DNA of 64,000 nt from Mucilaginibacter tundrae (lineage in GTDB: Bacteria > Bacteroidota > Bacteroidia > Sphingobacteriales > Sphingobacteriaceae). Below are positions 1 to 8,338 of the stretch, one piece after another. A model generated the notes under the pieces. The model was not told the DNA's origin and did not search any database. It worked only from the letters and a program-made list of their open reading frames with translations. The position numbers were made by a program, and so were the translations under genes. Every line of letters starts with the position of its first letter. The stretch's first letter is position 1. The stretch spans positions 496,001 through 560,000 of the forward strand of contig NZ_JACCBZ010000002.1 in the NCBI RefSeq assembly GCF_013408825.1. Direction: 5' to 3'.

Positions 1-2
1 GT

Positions 3-215
3 ACAGCAGTGCCGGAAGTAGTCGCAGACTTAAGGCGCTATTACAATCAATCCATTGAACTGGAAGACAAGTCGGCAACCTGCCTTTGCTATGGCGAATT
101 TGATACGACAAAGCCAATAGATATTGTATTACGACAATTGGCCGGGGCGATAGGTGCTACTATTAAGCTAACTGATAAAGGATATATAATAGAGGGGGGA
201 TGTAATGACAGATAG
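3..215 (+). CDS. FecR-family anti-sigma factor, C-terminal fragment
   Basis: This is the 3' end of a gene that begins left of the window. The visible 70 or so residues have the pattern of the C-terminal DUF4974 domain of FecR-like anti-sigma regulators: a leading VPEVVADLRRYYN segment, an LRQLAGAIGATIKLTDKGY segment and a short end. In this family the protein spans the inner membrane, holds an ECF sigma factor in check and receives a signal from the STN domain of a partner TonB-dependent receptor. The next gene is such an STN-bearing receptor, about 200 bases downstream on the same strand. The matching sigma gene would be expected further left, outside the window. The family call rests on pattern and context because most of the protein is missing. 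Confidence 0.72.
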   Translation, partial: TAVPEVVADLRRYYNQSIELEDKSATCLCYGEFDTTKPIDIVLRQLAGAIGATIKLTDKGYIIEGGCNDR

Positions 216-416
216 CATAATATAAAGAAAATAGACTGCCGTTTCCGGCAGTTGCCTAACCAAATTTTAACGAATAAACTTAACTGCAAAAAAATGAAAA
301 ATTGCTTTACAGGATTCCTTTTGCCCTTTTTGTGGCTCATTGAGCAGTCACCACCGCTAATTAATCCATTGAAATCAAGCATTATTTTATCCCTTAACCC
401 CAATTAATTAAACACT

Positions 417-3400
417 ATGCTCAAAAATTTACGCTCCCGATTCAGGTACAAGTACTTTGTATTAACCGTTGCCACGACCTGTTTCATCAACTGCGCCCTG
501 GCAACGGTAATAGCTAAATCACAAGATTTAGACAAGCGGATTTCTATAGATGTAGAAAAGAAAACATTAAAAGAAACGCTCGACCAAATTTCCAAACAGG
601 CGCACATAGGTATTATATACAGCAATGCCAAAGGAATATTAAAAAAATCAGTAACGATCCATGCAAAAGATCAGCCGGTCAGTATAGTGCTTACTGAATT
701 ATTGTCACCGCTTACCCTGACCTATGAAATTATCGGGGATCAGATTGTGATAAAATTAGATGATACAAGTGTGCGGCCTCCTTCGAAAGTGGTACCACAA
801 AAACAAAAATTCCCAATAAAGGGAAAGGTTACCGACGTAAATGGTTTGGCTTTGCCTGGTGCAACTATTAAAATTAAAGATGGCGCGGCGTTGGCGACCA
901 CTGACAGTAATGGTGAGTTTCAAATAAGCAATGTCGCTGATAGTACGATTTTACAAATATCTTTTGTTGGGTATCTAACAAAGGAGATTGTAATAAAAAA
1001 TACCAATTATATAACTATTTCTCTCGAAAATGGGAGTAATCAACTTAATGAGGTAGCTGTCGTATCTACGGGTTATCAGACTATACCGAAAGAAAGAGCG
1101 ACTGGATCTTTCACAATAATCGACAGCACCTTACTTAATCGCGCACCCTCATCTGATTTGATTTCAAGATTAAATGGTGTAACAAACGGCCTTTTGGTTT
1201 CCAGCTCTACCGCAAATAATTCCGGAAATCCATTGGGAATTAGCATTCGCGGAAGAAGTACGCTATTTTCCAATACCCAACCTTTAATCGTTATTGACAA
1301 TTTTCCTTTTGAAGGAGACATAAATACGATCAATCCGAATGATATTCAGACGGTTACTTTATTAAAAGATGCAGCGGCGGCATCTATATGGGGTGTAAGA
1401 GCAGGAAACGGAGTAATTGTAATAACAACAAAAAAAGGAAAGGTAAACAAGAAGCCGACCATCACTTTTAACACGAATCTAACAATTGGCAGTAAGCCTG
1501 ATCTTTATTATCAACCTCAATTGTCATCAAGTGATTACATCGACTTAGAAAAATATCTGTATAAACAGGGTTATTATGATGCTGAGTCATATGATGATTA
1601 TTCGCTAATATCTCCAGTGGTTGCCATATTACAAAAGGAAGGTGCAAACCAAATAACGGATGCACAGGCAAATCAGCAAATTAACGCGTTAAAAAATATA
1701 GATGTAAGAAAACAGGAAAGCGAATATTTTTATAGAAAAAGTGAACAGCAAGAATATCATTTAGATGTTAGCGGTGGTGGAACGAATAATACCTATTTCT
1801 TTTCCGGTGGCTACGACAAAAATATCGCAAATATTGTAGGAAACAGTGGATCAAGGATTACGCTCAAGGCGAGTAATACTTATTCTTTCCTTGATAATAG
1901 GTTAAAATTAAGTTCAGACATTAATTTTTCAAGGTCAGAAACCGATAATACCAATGCGTATGGATACACACCTCTTTACCCATATGAACAAATAGCCGAC
2001 TCAAAAGGAAACCCCTTACCTACCCTGGTTGCCGGCGGCCTGCGCTCATCGTACACGGATACAGTCGGGAACGGGAATTTGCTGGATTGGAAATATCGAC
2101 CGTTGGAAGAACTTAGAAATCAAAATAGCACGAGTAAATCTGATCTAACTGATTACCGGATATTGTTAGGTCTTAACTATAAAATTTTCAAACCCCTGAC
2201 GGCTTCGCTTACTTATCAATATTACAATTCAAATCAGAACGGACAAATTGATTATAACCAGCAGTCATTTTACACCAGGAACCTGATAAATACGGTCACC
2301 CAGATTGATCCGACGACAGGAGCGATTACAAGGCCGATCCCTATTGGAGATGTTTATAGTCCATCATTTAATAATGGCCAGACGAATTATGGACGAGGTC
2401 AGCTCAATTTTAACCAGGCTTATGGTAAAAACGATATTAATGCTATAGCAGGCTATGAAGTAAGATCGGAAAGTTATCAAAATAATTCATCTACACTCTA
2501 TGGGTATTTTCCGGCGACAGAAACCAATTCTCTTGTAGATTATATTACCGCTTTCCCAAGTTATTATGGGCCTGGAGCAACGACGATACAATTAGGGAAT
2601 AACACCTTTCAAAGCTCAACAACGAACAGATATATCTCGTATTATGCGAACGCATCGGATATGTATGATGAAAAATATATTATTTCCGCGAGCTACCGGA
2701 AGGATGAATCAAATCTGTTTGGAGTAAAGGCCAACCAAAAAGGAGTGCCTTTGTGGTCTACGGGTTTCGCATGGAATGTAAACAAGGAAAGCTTTTTTAA
2801 TTTCGATTGGCTTTCTCTTTTGCAATTAAAAGCTACTTATGGTTATAATGGGAATGTTAACCAAACTGTATCTGCCTATACGACTGCAAACGAATCGTCA
2901 CGACCGAGCCCTTTATATGGCTCAAGCTATGCAACCATCATCAATCCTCCGAATGACGCCTTAAGATGGGAACGCGTAAAAAATATTAACCTGGGTATAA
3001 ATTTTGATACTAAGAATGACCGCCTTTCAGGAAGCATTGAATATTATATCAAGAATGGCCTTGATCTTATTGCTACCAGCCCGATTGCACCACAAACTGG
3101 TGTATCTACATTTACCGGAAATTCAGCCGATACCCACACTAATGGTATCGACCTGCAAATTAATTCGAAAAATTTGACAGGACAATTCAGGTGGTCTACT
3201 ACAGGAATATTAGATTGGGTTAAAGATAAGGTAACTGACTATAAGGCTCCCAGAGGCACCAATGAGGATATGCTGTCAGGTTATCTCGGTTTAACGCCGC
3301 TTGCAGATTACCCGATCAATTCGCTATTTGGCTTTAAATGGGCTGGGCTTGATAATACAGGCGCCCCCCAAGGGTACTTAAATGGTGTAGTTAGTAAGGA

Positions 3401-3941
3401 CTACACATCAATTCTCAATTCTGAGAACACATCTGATCTTAAGTTCTTAGGTTCGGCCGTCCCGACGTTTTTTGGAAGTGTTATAAATACTTTTTCTTAT
3501 AAGAATTTCGAGTTGTCTTTTAACATCATTTACAAGTTCGGCTATTATTTTAGACGAACATCTGTGAACTATACGCAGTTGTTTGCAGGGAATTATATGC
3601 AGGCTGACTATTCAGAGCGCTGGCAAAAGCCAGGTGACGAACTGAAAACTAATGTGCCTGCTATAGTCTACCCGGCTGATGCAAACAGTGATGAGTTTTA
3701 TCGTCTCTCTTCCGTGCTTGTGGACAAAGGAGATAACATAAGGTTCCAGGATTTTAAATTAGGTTATACATTCCAAAAAAGTAGCTTTCAACATTTTCCC
3801 TTTAATAGCTTGAGTATTTACTTCTATGCGAGTAACCTCGGCCTTATTTGGCGCGCGAACAAAGATCATTTAGACCCGGACGCGATATCGGGCTATCCTA
3901 CACCCAAAACTATTGAATTCGGTTTAAGTAGTAATTTCTAA
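417..3941 (+). CDS. SusC/RagA-family TonB-linked outer membrane receptor with STN domain
   Basis: This 1174-residue protein is a TonB-dependent outer membrane transporter of the SusC/RagA class. It forms the barrel under a SusD lid and imports glycans, peptides or other ligands. A signal segment (about residues 13-32) is followed by an STN domain (about 45-100, starting ISIDVEKKTLKETLDQIS), a carboxypeptidase-regulatory-like beta domain (about 135-210), a plug (about 215-330, VAVVSTGYQTIPKERATGSF) and a long beta barrel ending in a terminal Phe. The STN domain is the signalling module that contacts FecR in the periplasm, and a FecR tail lies just upstream, so transport and transcription are probably linked here. 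SusD starts 12 bases downstream. The substrate cannot be read from the sequence, and no glycoside hydrolase gene sits nearby. Sequence appears more AT-rich than the later housekeeping genes. Confidence 0.95.
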   Translation: MLKNLRSRFRYKYFVLTVATTCFINCALATVIAKSQDLDKRISIDVEKKTLKETLDQISKQAHIGIIYSNAKGILKKSVTIHAKDQPVSIVLTELLSPLTLTYEIIGDQIVIKLDDTSVRPPSKVVPQKQKFPIKGKVTDVNGLALPGATIKIKDGAALATTDSNGEFQISNVADSTILQISFVGYLTKEIVIKNTNYITISLENGSNQLNEVAVVSTGYQTIPKERATGSFTIIDSTLLNRAPSSDLISRLNGVTNGLLVSSSTANNSGNPLGISIRGRSTLFSNTQPLIVIDNFPFEGDINTINPNDIQTVTLLKDAAAASIWGVRAGNGVIVITTKKGKVNKKPTITFNTNLTIGSKPDLYYQPQLSSSDYIDLEKYLYKQGYYDAESYDDYSLISPVVAILQKEGANQITDAQANQQINALKNIDVRKQESEYFYRKSEQQEYHLDVSGGGTNNTYFFSGGYDKNIANIVGNSGSRITLKASNTYSFLDNRLKLSSDINFSRSETDNTNAYGYTPLYPYEQIADSKGNPLPTLVAGGLRSSYTDTVGNGNLLDWKYRPLEELRNQNSTSKSDLTDYRILLGLNYKIFKPLTASLTYQYYNSNQNGQIDYNQQSFYTRNLINTVTQIDPTTGAITRPIPIGDVYSPSFNNGQTNYGRGQLNFNQAYGKNDINAIAGYEVRSESYQNNSSTLYGYFPATETNSLVDYITAFPSYYGPGATTIQLGNNTFQSSTTNRYISYYANASDMYDEKYIISASYRKDESNLFGVKANQKGVPLWSTGFAWNVNKESFFNFDWLSLLQLKATYGYNGNVNQTVSAYTTANESSRPSPLYGSSYATIINPPNDALRWERVKNINLGINFDTKNDRLSGSIEYYIKNGLDLIATSPIAPQTGVSTFTGNSADTHTNGIDLQINSKNLTGQFRWSTTGILDWVKDKVTDYKAPRGTNEDMLSGYLGLTPLADYPINSLFGFKWAGLDNTGAPQGYLNGVVSKDYTSILNSENTSDLKFLGSAVPTFFGSVINTFSYKNFELSFNIIYKFGYYFRRTSVNYTQLFAGNYMQADYSERWQKPGDELKTNVPAIVYPADANSDEFYRLSSVLVDKGDNIRFQDFKLGYTFQKSSFQHFPFNSLSIYFYASNLGLIWRANKDHLDPDAISGYPTPKTIEFGLSSNF

Positions 3942-3953
3942 TTTATAAATAAA

Positions 3954-5342
3954 ATGAAATCAAAAAATTATATCCTCTGCTTACTGTCGCTTTTAGTTAT
4001 GACAGCAGTAAGTTGTAAAAAGGGATTTTTGGACGCAAAACCAAGTTCAACAATCCTACAACCCCAAACCCTTGACGATTTTCAAAGCCTGCTCGAAAAT
4101 AATAATATTACCTATAGCCCCGCTTTGCCAACATTAGCCGGAGATGAATATGTCTACATAAGTTACCCGATATGGCAAAGCGCCAGGACCGCAACTGAAA
4201 GGAACTCTTATGTATGGGCTGTAAATCTGTTCAACGGAGAAACGTCAGGTGGAGATTGGAGCATTCCTTACCAGGCGATATTTTATTCGAACAATGTATT
4301 AGCCGGTCTTGATAAATTTCAGTCAGAAGGAAATGATTTATCACGGATAAAATTCATTAAGGGTTGGGCATTGTTTGCCAGAGCGTTTGCTTATTTTGAA
4401 CTCGTAAATAATTTCTCAACTGCCTACGACCCAAGCACGGCAAATGCAGATTTGGGGGTTCCAATTAAGCTAAACCCTTCCGTAGATGACATCCAGCCAA
4501 GGTCTTCGGTTCAGCATACCTACGATCAGATTTTATCGGACTTAAATGCGGCCACGCCATTATTGAGTGCCACGCTGCCATTAAATAACAGGGAACAGCC
4601 CTCACAAATCGCTGTACACGCATTGCTTGCACGCGTATACCTTAACATGAGGAAATATGATCTGGCAGAATCACAGGCTGACAGTACATTACATCTATAT
4701 AACACTTTAATTGACTACAATGCGGTAAGTACCACAAGCATCCAGCCTTTTTTAAAAACTAACGATGAATTGATATTTTACAAGTCGGCAAATACGAGCT
4801 ATGCCTCTGCTACAGTCTTCCATAACAGTTATACCAGGGTCAACCCCGCTCTTATTAATCTATATGATCACAATGATTTACGATTACAAATTTTTTATTC
4901 CTTACAACCTGACAGTTCAAACATTATGAAAGTTCAGTATGATGGGCTTACTACCTTGTATCCTTTTACAGGATTGGCCACGGATGAAGTTTACCTTATC
5001 AAAGCTGAATGTGCCGCAAGACGTAATGATGTCGGAACCGCCATGACCTATCTAAACGATTTGCTCATTAATAGGTACAGCACAAACACTTTTACAAGTG
5101 TGACAGCTTCAACTTCTACTGATGCTTTAAATAAAATATTGATTGAAAGACGAAAAGAGTTAGTTTGGAGAAACCTCCGGTGGTATGATATTAAGAGATT
5201 GAATAAGGAAGGTGAAAATATTACACTGACTCGTTTGCTTAACGGCCAGGTATATATGCTACCGCCTAATGATCCAAGGGATGTCTTTCCTATTCCCGAT
5301 AATGAAATATCTTCAAGCGGTATACAACAAAATGTCAGGTAG
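3954..5342 (+). CDS. SusD/RagB-family nutrient-binding outer membrane lipoprotein
   Basis: This 462-residue lipoprotein is the substrate-binding lid of the upstream SusC barrel. The N-terminus is a clear lipoprotein signal with the lipobox Cys at residue 21 (MTAVSCKKGF). The next segment, FLDAKPSSTILQPQTLDDFQ, is the usual SusD start. TPR-like repeats follow (ALLARVYLNMRKYDLAESQAD, then YLIKAECAARRNDVGTAMTYLNDL), with the family's C-terminal signature around ILIERRKELVWRNLRWYDIKRLN. It is translated 12 bases after susC and is followed at once by a thioredoxin-like gene. The length is slightly short for the family (about 500). The ligand is unknown. Confidence 0.95.
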   Translation: MKSKNYILCLLSLLVMTAVSCKKGFLDAKPSSTILQPQTLDDFQSLLENNNITYSPALPTLAGDEYVYISYPIWQSARTATERNSYVWAVNLFNGETSGGDWSIPYQAIFYSNNVLAGLDKFQSEGNDLSRIKFIKGWALFARAFAYFELVNNFSTAYDPSTANADLGVPIKLNPSVDDIQPRSSVQHTYDQILSDLNAATPLLSATLPLNNREQPSQIAVHALLARVYLNMRKYDLAESQADSTLHLYNTLIDYNAVSTTSIQPFLKTNDELIFYKSANTSYASATVFHNSYTRVNPALINLYDHNDLRLQIFYSLQPDSSNIMKVQYDGLTTLYPFTGLATDEVYLIKAECAARRNDVGTAMTYLNDLLINRYSTNTFTSVTASTSTDALNKILIERRKELVWRNLRWYDIKRLNKEGENITLTRLLNGQVYMLPPNDPRDVFPIPDNEISSSGIQQNVR

Positions 5343-5343
5343 G

Positions 5344-6879
5344 ATGAAGAATTTTATAGCGATAACCATATTCCTATTGCTGATGTGCAATAGAATATTT
5401 AGTCAGAGTCGAGGTAATAATACAAAATTCCAAGATGATAGGGTCGTAATCCAAGGCAAAGTGGCCGATTCTCTGATAAGACAGTTGCCTGAGGGTATCA
5501 GCACAGTAACACTCTTGATCTCAAAATATCCTTTACCATCTGTAAACATGGTTGGGGTCGCCTATAAAAGATACGAGATGAAAGTTCATTATAACGAACA
5601 ATTTAAGTTAACTATCCATCCTCCAGCAGATAGGTTTTATATGTCATTATATTATGATTTAGAACCGGTCAGTTCCCATTTTTTTTGGTCTGATATTGAC
5701 AACATTTATATACTTGAAAAAGGTGATAGTGTAAATGTGAGTTTGAAAAAGGATTTTTTCTTGTTTTCCGGAAAGGGGGCGGCAAAACTCAATTGCGAAA
5801 GTGAAATTTATAAAAGGAATTATGATAGTTCTGAATTGTTTGTAAACGCTGTAAATAATCGTGATTATAAATATTTTTTTAATACAGTAAGCCATAAAAT
5901 AGATTCCTGTTTTAAACTTCAACTTGCTATTATTAAACAATTTAAAAATGAATTAAGTGTCAAGGATCAAGATATTTTAATCGCTAACTCCTACGGGCTC
6001 AGATATTATTCCCTTTTAAGGGAAATCAGACAAAGTATGGGAATGAATGGTGATACGGCCATTTTTAAACCTGTAATAAATAGCGATGATTATAAACAGA
6101 TTGATTTTACTATTGGTAAAAATGTCGATCCGGAAAATTTAGCTCAATCACCAATTTATGTAAGTGCCATATTTGAAAAAATACGTCTTGATAATTTTTT
6201 AATGGTTAATGGTATTGTTCAATTACCGGCCTCGATTCAAAAAACCTTTAAAACGATCAAGAACCAGTTCCATGGTTCAATTAGAGATAAGTTACTATGC
6301 CTATTTTTTATAAATTATTCAAGGACACCTACATCTTTCGATTATTTGGAAGATGCGATTAATATCTGCAACGATGGGATATATAAACTGTATTTACTTG
6401 ATTTACAAGAAAGGTCATCGGTAGGTTCACTCTTTTATAATTTTCATCTACCTGATCCAAGTGGAAAAATTATAAATCTATCTGATTTTGGCAATAAAGT
6501 TGTAATCGTGGATTTTTGGTATACTGGATGTGAAAATTGCATTAATTTGCATCAGGCAATGAAAAAAGTGGTTGCATTTTACAAAGACAATCCAAACTTT
6601 ATTTTTTTATCAATTTCAATAGATCGAGATAAGCAACGGTGGATAAGCAGTATAAGGAGCGGAAGATATGTTGATCCGAACGGGGTTAATCTTTTTACTG
6701 AAGGAAGCGGTGATGAACATCCTTTAATTAAGGCGGCGAAAATTATAGGATACCCAACCACAATTATATTAAAATCCGGAAAAGTAGTTAGTTCTAACCC
6801 ACCTTTTCCGAATGGGAAAACTATTTTTGATGGAGGCACGAAGCAACTAATTAATTTAATTGATAATGCGTTAAAATAA
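5344..6879 (+). CDS. Periplasmic TlpA-like thiol-disulfide protein
   Basis: This is a 511-residue secreted protein with a C-terminal thioredoxin-like (TlpA/AhpC-TSA) domain. The active-site motif CENC (Cys396 and Cys399) sits in DFWYTGCENCINLHQAMKK, and the cis-Pro appears in IIGYPTTIIL. The N-terminal signal is KNFIAITIFLLLMCNRIFSQ. About 350 residues between the signal and the redox domain are unassigned and resemble the long N-terminal regions of other Bacteroidota TlpA-type proteins. I chose the ATG one base after the SusD stop because the signal peptide starts there. An in-frame ATG at 5332 and longer starts back to 5269 overlap susD. It is the third gene of the susCD operon. A divergent MauE-like membrane redox protein lies downstream, suggesting a shared thiol function. 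Confidence 0.88.
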   Translation: MKNFIAITIFLLLMCNRIFSQSRGNNTKFQDDRVVIQGKVADSLIRQLPEGISTVTLLISKYPLPSVNMVGVAYKRYEMKVHYNEQFKLTIHPPADRFYMSLYYDLEPVSSHFFWSDIDNIYILEKGDSVNVSLKKDFFLFSGKGAAKLNCESEIYKRNYDSSELFVNAVNNRDYKYFFNTVSHKIDSCFKLQLAIIKQFKNELSVKDQDILIANSYGLRYYSLLREIRQSMGMNGDTAIFKPVINSDDYKQIDFTIGKNVDPENLAQSPIYVSAIFEKIRLDNFLMVNGIVQLPASIQKTFKTIKNQFHGSIRDKLLCLFFINYSRTPTSFDYLEDAINICNDGIYKLYLLDLQERSSVGSLFYNFHLPDPSGKIINLSDFGNKVVIVDFWYTGCENCINLHQAMKKVVAFYKDNPNFIFLSISIDRDKQRWISSIRSGRYVDPNGVNLFTEGSGDEHPLIKAAKIIGYPTTIILKSGKVVSSNPPFPNGKTIFDGGTKQLINLIDNALK

Positions 6880-6884
6880 AAAAA

Positions 6885-6906
6885 GGAGGGGATTAAAGCC
6901 CCCTCC
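6885..6906 (-). terminator. Hairpin between convergent genes
   Basis: A stem of GGAGGGG paired with CCCCTCC has a seven-base loop. Read on the minus strand it is followed by a run of seven T, as expected for an intrinsic terminator of the small secreted protein gene. It also lies just after the TlpA-like stop codon and may serve both directions. Confidence 0.8.
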
Positions 6907-6915
6907 AATTGTTAT

Positions 6916-7236
6916 TTAATCACCATCATAAACGCCTTTATCAGCATCTATAGGTGTTATCCAACCATTGCTTTGGAAAGTCGATGCTTGCGCAGCTGTA
7001 AAGTTGGAGGAAGTAACATGGGTTGCACCTGCAGTAGTTACTTCATAGCCGCAGGGAACAGATTTTGTATTTTCGCAAAGCGAAGGATTATAAGCACTAC
7101 TTAGTTTTTGATAAGATCCGTTAGCCTGGTTGCCATATTGATCACCAGCAGCTTTTTTTGCATTTGTGAATGAACTAAAACCGAGTGCCAATGCGCCCAC
7201 TAATAGGCCAAAAGCGATTTGCTTGAAATTTTTCAT
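6916..7236 (-). CDS. Small secreted two-cysteine protein, DUF6520-like
   Basis: This 106-residue protein has a clear signal peptide (KNFKQIAFGLLVGALALGFS, then a cleavage site near FTNA). The mature part is about 80 residues. It contains only two cysteines, in the segment LCENTKSVPCGYEVTTAG, and ends in the acidic tail KGVYDGD. The layout resembles the small Bacteroidota proteins grouped as DUF6520, whose function is unknown. The start codon overlaps the stop of the upstream MauE-like gene as ATGA, so the two are probably translationally coupled. The cysteine pair and its redox neighbours suggest that this protein could be a disulfide substrate or carrier, but that is inference. Confidence 0.7.
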   Translation of the reverse strand: MKNFKQIAFGLLVGALALGFSSFTNAKKAAGDQYGNQANGSYQKLSSAYNPSLCENTKSVPCGYEVTTAGATHVTSSNFTAAQASTFQSNGWITPIDADKGVYDGD

Positions 7237-7709
7237 GATTTTGATTTTTTTAAAAATTTATTGAAATTAATGAGTCGGACAGCCATTACGGCTATTATAA
7301 TAAAAGCAAGGTTAAACCATATGTGCTGTGACCAACTAAGTTTTTCGATGGCACCTCCACAATGGCATGGTAATTTTTTCTCCCAAATCAACGCGCTAAT
7401 AATGTAGAGGGTAAACCCGCACATAACTACCATAAAACAGTACAATCCAATTTTGGCCGTTTGGGGGATAAGTAATAATGTCGCAGTTATTATTTCAAAT
7501 ATGGGAACTGCAAAAGAAACAAATACTGCAAATCCACTAATGAGGTGTACTCTTGTCAGACCCTTTAAAAAGCGGTCATGATCGACTATTTTGGCATTGG
7601 CAGTATAAATAAATAGGGCCATACATAACCATCGTATAGCTATTACTATTCTTTGTCTGGTAAGTTGAGAAAATTGAAATATTGAATTGTTAATTATTAC
7701 GCTTTCCAT
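7233..7709 (-). CDS. MauE/DoxX-family redox-associated membrane protein
   Basis: This 158-residue inner-membrane protein has four likely transmembrane helices (about residues 20-40, 57-80, 87-108 and 130-150). The motif LPCHCGGAIEKLSWSQHIWFN between helices 3 and 4 is typical of Bacteroidota MauE/DoxX-like proteins. MauE is needed for disulfide formation in methylamine dehydrogenase, and relatives are thought to move electrons across the membrane for thiol reactions. It is the first gene of a two-gene minus-strand unit and overlaps the small two-cysteine protein by 4 bases. It faces the susCD-tlpA operon, so all three redox-type proteins lie within 2.4 kb. Confidence 0.87.
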   Translation of the reverse strand: MESVIINNSIFQFSQLTRQRIVIAIRWLCMALFIYTANAKIVDHDRFLKGLTRVHLISGFAVFVSFAVPIFEIITATLLLIPQTAKIGLYCFMVVMCGFTLYIISALIWEKKLPCHCGGAIEKLSWSQHIWFNLAFIIIAVMAVRLINFNKFLKKSKS

Positions 7710-8027
7710 GAGTAGGTATAATTGTCCATCGTTAAATTAATCGATAACGTCAGTTATCAGCAGGTTCGTAACCTGCATTTTAATTTGATCCTGTTTGTCA
7801 CCAAGCTCCTTTCTCTTTGTATTACTTAAATATTTAAGTAAGCGGTTAATCGTTCTTGAAATTCGGAGACTATATCAACGAAATGATGCCGTTAAGTAGA
7901 TTTGACCAACTATTTTCAAGAATTAATGATATAAAGTTAGATGGCGAATGACTTCACTCCAAATCGTTGTATGGTGCAAAAAGGTTGATTATCAGTAATA
8001 CTTTGCGAATGGTTAAAATACCTATCT

Positions 8028-8048
8028 ACATAGTATTTTATACTATGT
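8028..8048. repeat. 21-base perfect palindrome
   Basis: ACATAGTAT and ATACTATGT are exact reverse complements around a three-base TTT centre. The size and symmetry fit a dimeric regulator's operator or a small structured site. There is no T run to support a terminator. Confidence 0.6.
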
Positions 8049-8108
8049 ATAAATTCATGTTTAAGACGGATTAATCCCCATCAAAAAGTAGAAGAAATGG
8101 CGTAGCAG

Positions 8109-8151
8109 TTATTTAATGTAATAATTGATTGGCAATTATTACATTAAATAA
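8109..8151. repeat. Perfect 19-base inverted repeat with 5-base spacer
   Basis: The left arm TTATTTAATGTAATAATTG is matched exactly by its reverse complement after the spacer ATTGG. The flanking bases do not pair, so the arm length is sharply defined. It lies about 190 bases beyond the integrase stop and has no following T tract. It could be a recombination accessory site, an operator or the foot of a lost mobile element. Confidence 0.75.
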
Positions 8152-8173
8152 GCATGTGATGACAAAGGTTAGT

Positions 8174-8308
8174 TTATCTCCGGTTTCGGTTCGCCAAGTA
8201 AATAAAAAATAGTATCCATACGCCGAATCCAATTAAAAAGGCCGGTAATTTATTTGCACAGAGGTCGCTGCAAGAAATGCTATTGTTCCGATAATGGAAG
8301 TGAGGCAT
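8174..8308 (-). CDS. Possible 44-residue single-helix small protein
   Basis: An ATG at 8308 opens a 44-codon frame ending in TAA. The product has a polar start with two cysteines, then one hydrophobic helix (LPAFLIGFGVWILFFIYLA) and a basic end, NRNRR. It lies 30 bases after the integrase stop on the same strand, so co-transcription is possible. No family is recognised, the ribosome-binding site is weak and the ORF is short, so it may be a chance frame or a remnant. Confidence 0.25.
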   Translation of the reverse strand: MPHFHYRNNSISCSDLCANKLPAFLIGFGVWILFFIYLANRNRR

Positions 8309-8338
8309 AAATGAATGTTCTCATAAGCTTTAAAATTA

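Larger units (their letters stand above)
7710..8173. other. AT-rich spacer with two perfect palindromes, no clear gene
   Basis: This stretch between the MauE-like gene and the integrase region has no convincing coding sequence in either direction. It contains two perfect inverted repeats listed separately (8028-8048 and 8109-8151). A further short palindrome-like pair lies at about 7765-7780 (caggttcgtaacctg). The position next to a tRNA-linked integrase makes recombination or control sites possible, but no function can be read directly. Confidence 0.6.
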
